Positions 1 through 5,313 of a stretch of DNA of 5,313 bases are shown here, one piece after another. The stretch lies in the NCBI GenBank assembly GCA_024710675.1, contig JANJUH010000401.1, forward strand, positions 1 through 5,313, in the 5' to 3' direction. This DNA is from Lysobacterales bacterium. GTDB taxonomy: Bacteria; Pseudomonadota; Gammaproteobacteria; Xanthomonadales; SZUA-5. A program made the position numbers and the translations under genes. The number at the start of each line of letters is the position of its first letter. Positions within the stretch are counted from its first letter, which is position 1. The notes below the pieces were generated by a model. It saw nothing but the letters and a program-made list of their open reading frames with translations. It did no database searches and was not told the DNA's origin.

Positions 1-1293
1 CACGCCGTCCTTCATCACGAATTCGACGGCCTTCAGCACCGTCACGTCGCTGAGCGGGTCGCCGCTCACGGCGATCAGGTCGGCGCGCTTGCCGGGCTCC
101 AGCGTGCCGATCTGGTCAGCGAGACCGAGCAGGTCGGCGGCGTGGACGGTCGCGGCGACCAGCGCTTCCGCCGGCGTCATGCCAAAGCGCACCATCAACT
201 CGAATTCGTCGGCATTGCGACCGTGCTTGCTGACGCCGGCATCGGTGCCGAAGGCGATCTTCACGCCGGCCTTGTGCGCACGCTCGAGCGCCTTGCCGGT
301 GATGCCGATGCGCCAGTCGATCTTGGCCTTGACCTCTGGCGAATACGCATCCGGATTCTTATCCAGCCGCTCGAGGTAACCGTTGACCGTCGACAGCGTC
401 GGCACGTAGTAGGCGCCGGCCTTGCGGAACAGTTCGATGCCCTCGCGATCGAGCAGCGTGCCGTGCTCGATCGAATCGGCGCCCACGGCCAACGCAAGGC
501 GGATGCCATCGGCGCCGTGCGCGTGCACCGCCACCCTGCGTCCGTACAGATGGGCGGTCTCGACGATGGCGCGGGCCTCGTCCTCGAACATCTGCGCGCC
601 CAGGCCGAGCCCGATCCGGCTATTCACGCCGCCGGTGGTCGCCATCTTGATCACGTCCGCGCCGCGGGCAATCTGCTCACGCACCGCGCGCCGGCAGTCG
701 TCGGCTCCGTTGCAGATGGACGGGGAATTGAACACCGGCCACAGCTCCTCGCGGTAACCCAGCCGCGGGTCGGTGTGCCCGGAGGTCGCGGAGATCGATC
801 GGCCGGCATCGAGGATGCGCGGACCGGGCAGCTTCCCGGCGGCCACCGCATCGCGCAGCGCCAGCACCACACCATTACCGTCACCGAGGTTGCGTACCGT
901 CGTGAAACCGGCCATCAGGGTCTTGCGCGCGTTGACCGCGGCCTCGTAAGCCACATCGGCGACGCTCTCGGTCACCGCATCGAGCTGGGCCTCGACACCG
1001 GCCTTGTCGGAGCGCAGGTGGACGTGGCTGTCGATCAGACCGGGCAGGACAAAGCGGCCCTTGAGGTCGACGATCACCGCGTCCGCCGGCGCTTCGGCGA
1101 AGGCGTCGGCGCCGACATGACCATCGGCCAACGCCACCACGCGTCCGCCGCTGACGAGGATCGTCGTCGCACCGCGCGGATCCTCACCGGGGCGATCCAG
1201 CACCTTGCCGGCGTGGACGAGGTAGCTCGGATCAGCCAGGGCAGGCCCGGCGAGCAGGCTCGCCAGCAAGATGGTCAGGATCGACTTAGGCAT
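1..1293 (-). CDS. Secreted metal-dependent amidohydrolase, prolidase-like (C-terminus cut by window edge)
   Basis: The ATG start at 1293 opens a 431-codon frame that runs without a stop to base 1. Residues 1-20 form a signal peptide (MPKSILTILLASLLAGPALA, ALA cleavage motif), so the enzyme is probably exported; this also supports the chosen start. The mature part shows the amidohydrolase TIM-barrel pattern: small N-terminal beta domain, then DSHVH with metal ligands H90 and H92, a likely carboxylated lysine K216 in VIKMATTGGV, H257/H259 in VAVHAHG, H277 in SIEHG and the catalytic aspartate D351 in FGTDAG. The C-terminal segment GTLEPGKRADLIAVSGDPL is the usual second half of the beta domain, so only a few residues appear to be missing. 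Proteins of this type are annotated as Xaa-Pro dipeptidase-like or imidazolonepropionase-like, and some characterised relatives hydrolyse dipeptides with C-terminal proline or basic residues. The substrate here cannot be read from sequence. The gene lies 173 bp downstream of hemE on the same strand. Family is certain; substrate is not. Confidence 0.95.
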   Translation of the reverse strand, partial: MPKSILTILLASLLAGPALADPSYLVHAGKVLDRPGEDPRGATTILVSGGRVVALADGHVGADAFAEAPADAVIVDLKGRFVLPGLIDSHVHLRSDKAGVEAQLDAVTESVADVAYEAAVNARKTLMAGFTTVRNLGDGNGVVLALRDAVAAGKLPGPRILDAGRSISATSGHTDPRLGYREELWPVFNSPSICNGADDCRRAVREQIARGADVIKMATTGGVNSRIGLGLGAQMFEDEARAIVETAHLYGRRVAVHAHGADGIRLALAVGADSIEHGTLLDREGIELFRKAGAYYVPTLSTVNGYLERLDKNPDAYSPEVKAKIDWRIGITGKALERAHKAGVKIAFGTDAGVSKHGRNADEFELMVRFGMTPAEALVAATVHAADLLGLADQIGTLEPGKRADLIAVSGDPLSDVTVLKAVEFVMKDGV

Positions 1294-1301
1294 CGTGCGA
1301 G

Positions 1302-1329
1302 GCTCCGGGGCATGAACGGACCCCGGAGC
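1302..1329 (-). promoter_or_regulatory. Hairpin enclosing the amidohydrolase ribosome binding site
   Basis: On the minus strand GCTCCGGGG (1329-1321) and CCCCGGAGC (1310-1302) form a perfect 9-bp stem with a 10-nt loop. The only Shine-Dalgarno-like sequence before the ATG at 1293 is GGAG (1306-1303), 9 nt from the start, and it sits in the 3' arm of this stem. The structure could therefore limit translation initiation until it is opened. There is no run of T after the stem, so it is not a canonical intrinsic terminator. The stem is seen directly; the regulatory role is inferred. Confidence 0.55.
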
Positions 1330-1383
1330 ACACCATCACCGGCCGCAAAACGCAAAGCCCGAGGTGTAGGTTTTTGCGACAGA

Positions 1384-1416
1384 CGTAGCCCGCGTTGACC
1401 GCCGAGGCGGGCTACG
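1384..1416 (-). repeat. REP-like palindrome with GTAG at both ends
   Basis: A perfect 10-bp inverted repeat, CGTAGCCCGC / GCGGGCTACG, is separated by 13 nt. Inside it a second, mutually exclusive stem is possible (CCGCC at 1399-1403 with GGCGG at 1406-1410). On either strand the unit begins with GTAG, the head tetranucleotide of GTAG-type REP elements such as the SMAG family of Stenotrophomonas. It lies in the 173-bp gap between hemE and the amidohydrolase gene. No T-tract follows, so it is not called as a terminator. Confidence 0.6.
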
Positions 1417-1421
1417 CGGGT

Positions 1422-1434
1422 ACTTGCCGCAAGT
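1422..1434. repeat. Small hairpin between the two REP units
   Basis: ACTTG-CCG-CAAGT is a perfect 5-bp stem with a 3-nt loop, centred between the palindromes at 1384-1416 and 1438-1470. It may be the linker of a composite REP element. It is too short to stand alone as a confident functional element. Confidence 0.35.
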
Positions 1435-1437
1435 TCA

Positions 1438-1470
1438 CGCGGATAGCGCCTGCGGCGCAACCCGCGCTAC
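1438..1470 (-). repeat. GTAG-headed REP palindrome overlapping the hemE stop codon
   Basis: Read on the minus strand it starts with GTAG (1470-1467) and then forms a two-tier stem: outer CGCGG/CCGCG, symmetric 3-nt internal bulges, inner GCGCC/GGCGC and a 3-nt loop. The TAG of the head (1469-1467) is the hemE stop codon. The shape, a GTAG head followed by an imperfect GC-rich palindrome, matches REP elements spread by RAYT (REP-associated tyrosine) transposases. It may protect the 3' end of hemE mRNA or weakly attenuate read-through, as known for other REPs; that role is inferred. Confidence 0.6.
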
Positions 1471-2540
1471 GCCAGTTCGGTGGCGCCGCGGCCGAAGGCG
1501 TGCACGGCATCGACCAGCACGCTCATCTGGTCCGGATTCACGTCCGGCGTGATGCCGTGGCCGAGGTTGAAGACGTGACCGGGTCCGCGGCCGTACTCAC
1601 GGATCACGAGGTCAACCTCGCGCCGCAGGCTGGCCGGCGAGGCATATAGCGCGGCCGGGTCGAGGTTGCCCTGCAGTGCGACTTTGCCGCCGGTGCGCCG
1701 GCGTGCCTCGCCGAGCGAGACCGTCCAGTCGAGGCCGAGCGCGTCGGCGCCGATGTCCGCGAGCGCGCCGAGATGCTCGTTGGCGCCGCGCGAGAACACG
1801 ATCACCGGGACGTTCTCAGGGCCGCGATCGATGCCCTGCGCCAGCGCACGCAGGTTCTTCATCGAGAACTCGTGGTAGTCCGCAGGTGCCAGTACGCCGC
1901 CCCAGGAGTCGAAGATCATCACCGCCTGCGCGCCGGCACGGATCTGCGCCTCGAGATAGCGCTTGACCGCCTCGGTCAGCTTGTCGATCAGCCGGTGCAG
2001 CGCGCCGGGCTCATCCCACATCAGCTTCTTGATGTGCGAGAAGCGTTCGGTGGGGCCGCCCTCGGCCATGTAGCAGGCCAGTGTCCACGGGCTGCCGGCG
2101 AATCCGATCAGCGGCACCTTGCCCCCGAGTTCGCGGCGGATCAATTTCACGGCCGCCGGCACGTAGCCGAGGTCGTCCTCGGGATCGGGAATGCCGAGGG
2201 CGTCGATGTCCTCGGGCGTGCGCACCGATTTGGCAAAGCGCGGACCCTCGCCCTCGACGAAATCGAGGCCCAGGCCCATCGCATCGGGGATGGTCAGGAT
2301 GTCCGAAAACAGGATCGCGGCATCCAGTTCGAAGCGCTCGAGCGGCTGCATCGTCACTTCGCAGGCCAGTTCCGGCGTGCGACAGAGGTTCATGAAACTC
2401 CCGGCGCGCTGGCGCGTCGCCCGGTACTCGGGCAGGTAACGACCCGCCTGGCGCATCACCCAGACCGGCGTGGTATCCACGGGTTCGCGGCGGAGCGCGC
2501 GCAGGAAACGGTTGTGACGACCACAGTCGATGGGCTGCAT
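1467..2540 (-). CDS. hemE: Uroporphyrinogen decarboxylase
   Basis: HemE removes the four acetate carboxyl groups of uroporphyrinogen III to give coproporphyrinogen III in haem biosynthesis; it is a cytoplasmic, cofactor-free homodimer. The 357-residue length is normal for bacterial HemE. Both family signatures are present: PVWVMRQAGRYLPEYR at residues 25-40 and GFAGSPWTLACYMAEGG near 146-162. By position in the family motifs the active-site residues are R30 and R34, D80 in LFSDILTIP, Y157, S212 in FDSWGG and H328 in NLGHGI; none is missing. The ATG at 2540 is preceded by a clear GAGGA. The next gene upstream on this strand (SPOR protein) ends 238 bp away and the amidohydrolase gene begins 173 bp downstream, so hemE is probably transcribed from its own promoter, although I could not locate a convincing one. 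The stop codon lies within a REP palindrome. Confidence 0.98.
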   Translation of the reverse strand: MQPIDCGRHNRFLRALRREPVDTTPVWVMRQAGRYLPEYRATRQRAGSFMNLCRTPELACEVTMQPLERFELDAAILFSDILTIPDAMGLGLDFVEGEGPRFAKSVRTPEDIDALGIPDPEDDLGYVPAAVKLIRRELGGKVPLIGFAGSPWTLACYMAEGGPTERFSHIKKLMWDEPGALHRLIDKLTEAVKRYLEAQIRAGAQAVMIFDSWGGVLAPADYHEFSMKNLRALAQGIDRGPENVPVIVFSRGANEHLGALADIGADALGLDWTVSLGEARRRTGGKVALQGNLDPAALYASPASLRREVDLVIREYGRGPGHVFNLGHGITPDVNPDQMSVLVDAVHAFGRGATELA

Positions 2541-2545
2541 GGGAA

Positions 2546-2550
2546 TCCTC
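2546..2550 (-). promoter_or_regulatory. hemE ribosome binding site
   Basis: GAGGA on the minus strand is followed by TTCCC and then the ATG at 2540. The 5-nt spacing is good, and this fixes the hemE start at MQPIDCGRHN. Confidence 0.8.
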
Positions 2551-2606
2551 GAAACAGGGCAAGCCGGACAACCCGCGACTCTGCCGTGATCGGGGCGCGG
2601 AGGAAA

Positions 2607-2630
2607 GGGGGCTGGGGGCGGGAAGGCGGG
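2607..2630 (+). other. Putative G-quadruplex motif upstream of hemE
   Basis: Four G-runs (5, 5, 3 and 3 G) are separated by loops of 2, 1 and 5 nt, which fits the canonical G3+N1-7 pattern. The motif is on the strand that is template for hemE, about 67-90 bp before its start codon; the hemE-sense strand is correspondingly C-rich. A role in hemE transcription is possible but unproven. In GC-rich DNA such motifs also arise by chance. Confidence 0.45.
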
Positions 2631-2679
2631 ACCCGGGAAAGGCTCTCAACCCCGCGGCCGCGAAGGCGACCGAGCAGAT

Positions 2680-2702
2680 GCAGGAGCGCCCTTGGGCGCG
2701 AT
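2680..2702 (+). repeat. REP-like palindrome, plus-strand orientation
   Basis: The head GCAGGA (a one-base variant of GTAGGA) is followed by a GCGCCC-TT-GGGCGC stem (2686-2699). Together with the element at 2724-2746 it forms an inverted pair. The sequence resembles the GTAGGAGCGCCC-type palindromes scattered through Xanthomonadales genomes. It lies between the SPOR gene and hemE and encodes nothing recognisable. Confidence 0.65.
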
Positions 2703-2723
2703 GGAGGCTAGCGGCGAGCCCTT

Positions 2724-2746
2724 TCGCGCGCAGAGCGCGCTCCTAC
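2724..2746 (-). repeat. GTAGGAGCGCGC-type REP palindrome, minus-strand orientation
   Basis: On the minus strand it reads GTAGGA followed by a GCGCGC-TCT-GCGCGC stem (2740-2726). Its first ten bases match those of the 2680 element at 9 of 10 positions in inverted orientation, so the two heads point outward around a 21-bp spacer, as in BIME-type REP pairs. It is the first strong hairpin after the SPOR gene stop (33 nt away). It could stabilise that mRNA or reduce read-through into hemE, but no T-tract follows. Confidence 0.7.
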
Positions 2747-2778
2747 GCGAGACGAGGCGAGGCCGTGGCTACCGATGA

Positions 2779-3453
2779 TCAACGCGCGGCCCGCACCTCG
2801 GCCTGCAGCGGCGCCAGACGTCGTGGCCAGTAGCCGGCACCCAGCCCATCGGCCGCGGCCTTGGCCGAGGCCAGATCCGGGAAATCGCGCCACAGGAGCA
2901 GCCACCAGTCCTCGCCCTCGCGACGCACGCGTACCGAGTACGCCTCGTCAACCGCAAGCTGCAGTCCACCGAGCACGGCAGCGAAACCGTTCGGGCTGCG
3001 AGCAGCCGCCAGTTGCACCGTGTAGCCCGTAGGCACGAGCACGAGCAAGTCCTTGCCATCACGGATAGCTGCCGTTGTCGCGGGGATCATCGTTTGGGCG
3101 ACCGGCTCGGGCTTCGGCTCAGGCTTCGGCTCGGGCTTCGACTCAGGCTTTGGACGCGCCGCAGGCTCAGGCACTGGCGGTGGCGTCGGCGCGGGCGCCG
3201 CCGCCGGGTTGACCCCCATGGCCCCGCGCACATAGTCCGGCAGGCGATCCGGGTTGATCAGGTACGGCGGCGGTGCCGATGCCCCGCCGCCCGGCACGAC
3301 AGGTTTGCCGGGCAGTCCACGCGGAGCCGGCGCGTTAGCACCGCTTCCGCAGTCCCAGCTCTTGCCATCCGTGCTGGGCACACAGACGATCTTGTCGCTG
3401 GCCGGCTCGGCCAGCCAGACCACGGTGCCGATCACCAGCCCGAGCAGGCTCAT
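2779..3453 (-). CDS. Membrane-anchored SPOR-domain protein
   Basis: This 224-residue protein has three parts. Residues 3-15 (LLGLVIGTVVWLA) are a short hydrophobic anchor at the extreme N-terminus. Residues 18-143 form a Pro/Ala-rich linker with a CX10C pair (C24, C35) and four KPE(P/S) units at 102-117, a stiff spacer like that of TonB. Residues 144-220 look like a SPOR domain: YTVQLAAA, then the second-half pattern WWLLLWRDFPDLASAKAAADGL, ending YWPRRLAPLQAEV, which resembles the DamX-type ending. SPOR domains bind peptidoglycan stripped of stem peptides and often bring proteins to the division septum, so a periplasm-facing envelope role is likely. The start overlaps the stop of the WGR-like gene by ATGA, with no strong ribosome binding site, suggesting translational coupling. 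The frame is open for about 20 codons upstream but offers no better start. The SPOR call rests on pattern recognition and is fairly sure; the cellular role is not known. Confidence 0.85.
   Translation of the reverse strand: MSLLGLVIGTVVWLAEPASDKIVCVPSTDGKSWDCGSGANAPAPRGLPGKPVVPGGGASAPPPYLINPDRLPDYVRGAMGVNPAAAPAPTPPPVPEPAARPKPESKPEPKPEPKPEPVAQTMIPATTAAIRDGKDLLVLVPTGYTVQLAAARSPNGFAAVLGGLQLAVDEAYSVRVRREGEDWWLLLWRDFPDLASAKAAADGLGAGYWPRRLAPLQAEVRAAR
3104..3151. repeat. Four tandem 12-bp repeats encoding KPE(P/S)
   Basis: The plus-strand units are GGCTCGGGCTTC, GGCTCAGGCTTC, GGCTCGGGCTTC and the diverged GACTCAGGCTTT. They encode the Lys-Pro-Glu-Pro/Ser spacer at residues 102-117 of the SPOR protein. 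Alternation of G and A at the sixth base suggests that a 24-bp unit was duplicated. Such an in-frame repeat can change spacer length by whole units without breaking the gene. Confidence 0.85.
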
Positions 3454-3722
3454 GCGCTGAGCCGCGCCTGCGGCGGGCCTTCGAGGCCCTGGCTGAACAT
3501 CACTTTCAGGCCCTTCTTCAACTGCTGGTCACGGGCCTTCTCGAGCGCCTCCTGGGCCGCGTCCAGTTCCAGATATTGCTCACGACGCACCGTGCTGCGC
3601 GCACCGACCTGACCCGACTCGCGGATCAGCGTCCAGCCGCCCAGCAGATCCTGCTGCAGGATGAGCTGAAAGTAGCGCTGCGGCTCGTTGGGGATGGGTG
3701 GGGTCTGCATGAAGATGCGCAT
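3450..3722 (-). CDS. Small WGR-like domain protein with degenerate WGR triplet
   Basis: This 90-residue protein is essentially one WGR-type domain. RYFQLILQQDLLGGWTLIRE (16-35) is the usual first strand and tryptophan strand, ARSTVRREQY (41-50) the next strand, and residues 54-71 the helix with the closing lysines (QQLKKG), followed by YKVMF-like LKVMF. WGR domains bind nucleic acid in PARPs and occur as small stand-alone or fused bacterial proteins of mostly unknown role. Here the name-giving W-G-R followed by I-G is S36-G37-Q38-V39-G40, so two key residues are replaced. The ATG at 3722 is used; an internal ATG at 3710 is possible and neither has a clear Shine-Dalgarno. The gene follows the kinase gene after 40 bp and overlaps the SPOR gene by 4 bp, so it is probably co-transcribed with both. 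Domain assignment is likely; function is unknown. Confidence 0.82.
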   Translation of the reverse strand: MRIFMQTPPIPNEPQRYFQLILQQDLLGGWTLIRESGQVGARSTVRREQYLELDAAQEALEKARDQQLKKGLKVMFSQGLEGPPQARLSA

Positions 3723-3762
3723 GGCGCGAGTCTAGCCAAGAATCCCGCGCCGCGGCTTGCGC

Positions 3763-5313
3763 TCAAGGCGCGTGCGTCTCCTGCTGCTTGCGGTACGCCT
3801 CGCGCTCATCGCCCAACATCAATGCCGTCGGGTCCTTGGGCTGCCAGTTGGCCGGTGGCTCGCCCGAAAAGCCGAAATGCACGGCCATCCGCGCCATCGC
3901 CTCCATTTCACCGAGCTCGATCATGTCCTGATAGAGGCGTCGGTTCGGATAGCTCATCAGCTGCTCCCGGCTCAGGCCTTCCTGGACCTCGGACAGATAG
4001 ACATAGCGCGCCCGCAGCGCCCTCATTTCGGCCGCGAGCGGTGTTCCGGGGTTCAGCCGTCGAACCATCGCGCTGCCGATCATGTTGTGGATCAGTCCGC
4101 CCTTGACCCCGGCGAGCCTCAATCCCACCGACTCACAATCGGCACGCACACCGGGCTCGTGAAGGCGGGTGTTCCTGTCCGGATGGCAAAGGTCGATCAG
4201 GCGCTGGAACTGGGGCATCGGCAGCGCCCAAGCCTCGAGCTGGGCGGTGGTCTCCTCGACGGAGGCATTGGGTGCCAGCACCCGGGCCGGACCTGCCACG
4301 AGCGGAGGAGGCGGTACGCCTGCCGACTCGATGGCTTCGGCATAGGCCGCATAGCTGGCCCCGAAGAAGTCCTCGAATCGTGGCGCTTCGCTGGCCTGGT
4401 GCAATGCGGCATAGGCATCGTCATCGGTGGCCGCCATCGCGCGGACGGTCCAGGCATAGCCGTTGTCGGGATCGGCCTCGGTGAGGCGTCGGGCAGCATC
4501 CGGCACCGCGCAGCGATCAGCGCGGACGCCATTGCAGTAGGTGCTTGCCACGTACCATCCAAAGGCGTGGTCCGGTTGCATCGTGAGCGCCTCGGAGAGC
4601 AGGGCCCCGAGCTGTCCGGGAGCCTCGCTCTTCTGCTCGTCCCGCCACGCCAGCATGGCGGCGTGGATCATCGAGTCGGGCGTGGCCATCTCGCGCAGGC
4701 GATCGATGACCCGGCGCCGGTATTCGCCTCCGGTCTGCTCGAGCACGGCAAACAGCACCTCGTAGACGCTGTTGCGCGCATGGTTGCTGCCGAGGGCTTC
4801 TGCAAAGCGTGTCAGCACGACCGCCTGGCTCCCTTCATCGCCCGGCATCCGCTCCCGGAGCCAGCGCACCACTTCTGCGGCCACATCATTGGTCGTCTTG
4901 AAGCGACTGTGTTCGGTGTAGAGCCGCGCACCGAGCGCCGCAGTGTCTTCCGCACGCTGGCGCTCCAGGCGCTCGGCAGCTCGGGCAGCCTCGGCAGCGT
5001 CTCGCTCGATCACCGCCTGGATTCGCGCCGCTTCCGCCTCCCGCCACTGCGCAAAAGCAATGCTTCCACCGGCAGCAATCGCCACGAAGGCCACGCCAGC
5101 CGCGACTGCCAGCCTCGGCTCGCGCGCCAGCCAGCGCTGCATACGCTCGAGCGGACCAGGCCGCCGCACGCTCACGGGGAGCCCGGAACGCAACCGGCGC
5201 AGGTCTTCCATCAGCGCGCGCACCGAGGGATAGCGATGCTTCGGTTCGAGCTCCAGGCAACGCGCGACAACAGCCTCGAGATCGGCACCGACCTGCGGCG
5301 CCAGCTCACGGAC
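3763..5313 (-). CDS. Transmembrane Ser/Thr protein kinase, C-terminal part (5' end outside window)
   Basis: The frame is open to the last base, giving 516 residues; a GTG at 5223 is an internal valine, not the start. Numbered from the window edge, residues 9-44 (GADLEAVVARCLELEPKHRY..., then a short Leu/Arg-rich helix) are the end of a PknB-type kinase C-lobe, with the invariant subdomain XI arginine R27. The catalytic loop, ATP site and activation segment lie beyond the window. Residues 68-87 (LAVAAGVAFVAIAAGGSIAF) are one transmembrane helix, followed by a charged Ala/Glu/Arg coiled coil (about 90-128). The remaining 390 residues, predicted to face the periplasm, are mostly helical with TPR-like stretches (240-300: ALTMQPDHAFGWYVAS, LTEADPDNGYAWTVRA) and four cysteines: C260, C268, C376 and C393. 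I do not recognise this domain as a named family. Such kinases phosphorylate cytoplasmic proteins in response to an outside signal; ligand and targets are unknown. The WGR-like and SPOR genes follow closely. Confidence 0.9.
   Translation of the reverse strand, partial: VRELAPQVGADLEAVVARCLELEPKHRYPSVRALMEDLRRLRSGLPVSVRRPGPLERMQRWLAREPRLAVAAGVAFVAIAAGGSIAFAQWREAEAARIQAVIERDAAEAARAAERLERQRAEDTAALGARLYTEHSRFKTTNDVAAEVVRWLRERMPGDEGSQAVVLTRFAEALGSNHARNSVYEVLFAVLEQTGGEYRRRVIDRLREMATPDSMIHAAMLAWRDEQKSEAPGQLGALLSEALTMQPDHAFGWYVASTYCNGVRADRCAVPDAARRLTEADPDNGYAWTVRAMAATDDDAYAALHQASEAPRFEDFFGASYAAYAEAIESAGVPPPPLVAGPARVLAPNASVEETTAQLEAWALPMPQFQRLIDLCHPDRNTRLHEPGVRADCESVGLRLAGVKGGLIHNMIGSAMVRRLNPGTPLAAEMRALRARYVYLSEVQEGLSREQLMSYPNRRLYQDMIELGEMEAMARMAVHFGFSGEPPANWQPKDPTALMLGDEREAYRKQQETHAP

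Noticed and set aside
1302..1329. Intrinsic terminator for hemE
   Set aside because: The stem is strong, but no T-run follows on the minus strand, and the next start codon is only 8 nt away; sequestration of the ribosome binding site fits better.
142..1398. 418-codon plus-strand open frame opposite the amidohydrolase gene
   Set aside because: It is antisense to a clear amidohydrolase with signal peptide and all metal ligands. Its product is Arg/His/Gly-rich with no recognisable domain, typical of a stop-poor antisense frame in GC-rich DNA.
2011..2649. 212-codon minus-strand frame overlapping hemE and its leader
   Set aside because: It lies in another frame of the same strand as hemE. Its sequence is a frame-shifted shadow rich in Arg, Pro and Ser.
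2653..2662. 10-bp perfect palindrome CGCGGCCGCG as an operator
   Set aside because: Short self-complementary GC strings are expected often in DNA of this composition, and it has no partner site or clear promoter next to it.
1773..2711. 312-codon plus-strand open frame opposite hemE
   Set aside because: It is antisense to hemE and runs into the REP region. The predicted protein has no family resemblance and no ribosome binding site is evident.
3013..3612. 199-codon plus-strand frame with Leu/Arg repeats
   Set aside because: It is the antisense reading of the KPEP repeat and SPOR gene; the repeat pattern is fully explained by the real gene.
5221..5223. GTG as start codon of the kinase-related gene
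   Set aside because: The frame continues upstream to the window edge with recognisable kinase C-lobe sequence (subdomain XI), so this GTG encodes an internal valine.

Overview
The window is GC-rich (roughly two-thirds G+C by eye), and all four to five recognisable genes lie on the minus strand. The protein sequences are typically gammaproteobacterial. Both intergenic gaps carry GTAG-headed palindromes of the REP type (core GTAGGAGCGCGC...), which are abundant in Xanthomonadales (Lysobacterales; compare the SMAG family of Stenotrophomonas). I infer a Xanthomonadales-like bacterium; the genus cannot be told from this window.

In the direction of transcription (high to low coordinates) the layout is as follows. 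(1) 5313-3763: the C-terminal part of a membrane-anchored Ser/Thr protein kinase. It holds the end of the kinase C-lobe, one transmembrane helix, a charged coiled coil and a large domain of unknown family, predicted extracytoplasmic, with four cysteines. (2) 3722-3450: a 90-residue WGR-like protein whose W-G-R triplet reads S-G-Q. (3) 3453-2779: a membrane-anchored SPOR-domain protein with a Lys-Pro-Glu-Pro spacer, overlapping the WGR gene by ATGA. (4) 2778-2541: a gene-free gap with an inverted pair of REP palindromes and a G-quadruplex-type G-run cluster. (5) 2540-1467: complete hemE, uroporphyrinogen decarboxylase. (6) 1466-1294: a gap made almost entirely of palindromes, the first of which supplies the hemE stop codon, ending in a hairpin that contains the likely ribosome binding site of the next gene. 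(7) 1293-1: a secreted metal-dependent amidohydrolase of the prolidase-like/imidazolonepropionase-like group, missing only its extreme C-terminus.

The kinase, WGR-like and SPOR genes are tightly spaced (40 bp gap, then 4 bp overlap) and look like one transcription unit. An envelope-related role is plausible because the kinase has an outward-facing domain and SPOR domains bind denuded peptidoglycan, but this is inference. hemE is a housekeeping haem-biosynthesis gene with its own good ribosome binding site. The amidohydrolase may be read from hemE or from its own promoter; I could not see a convincing promoter for either. Nothing here amounts to a clearly new system. The best leads are the hairpin over the amidohydrolase ribosome binding site, the REP that doubles as the hemE stop codon, the degenerate WGR protein and the unassigned kinase sensor domain.
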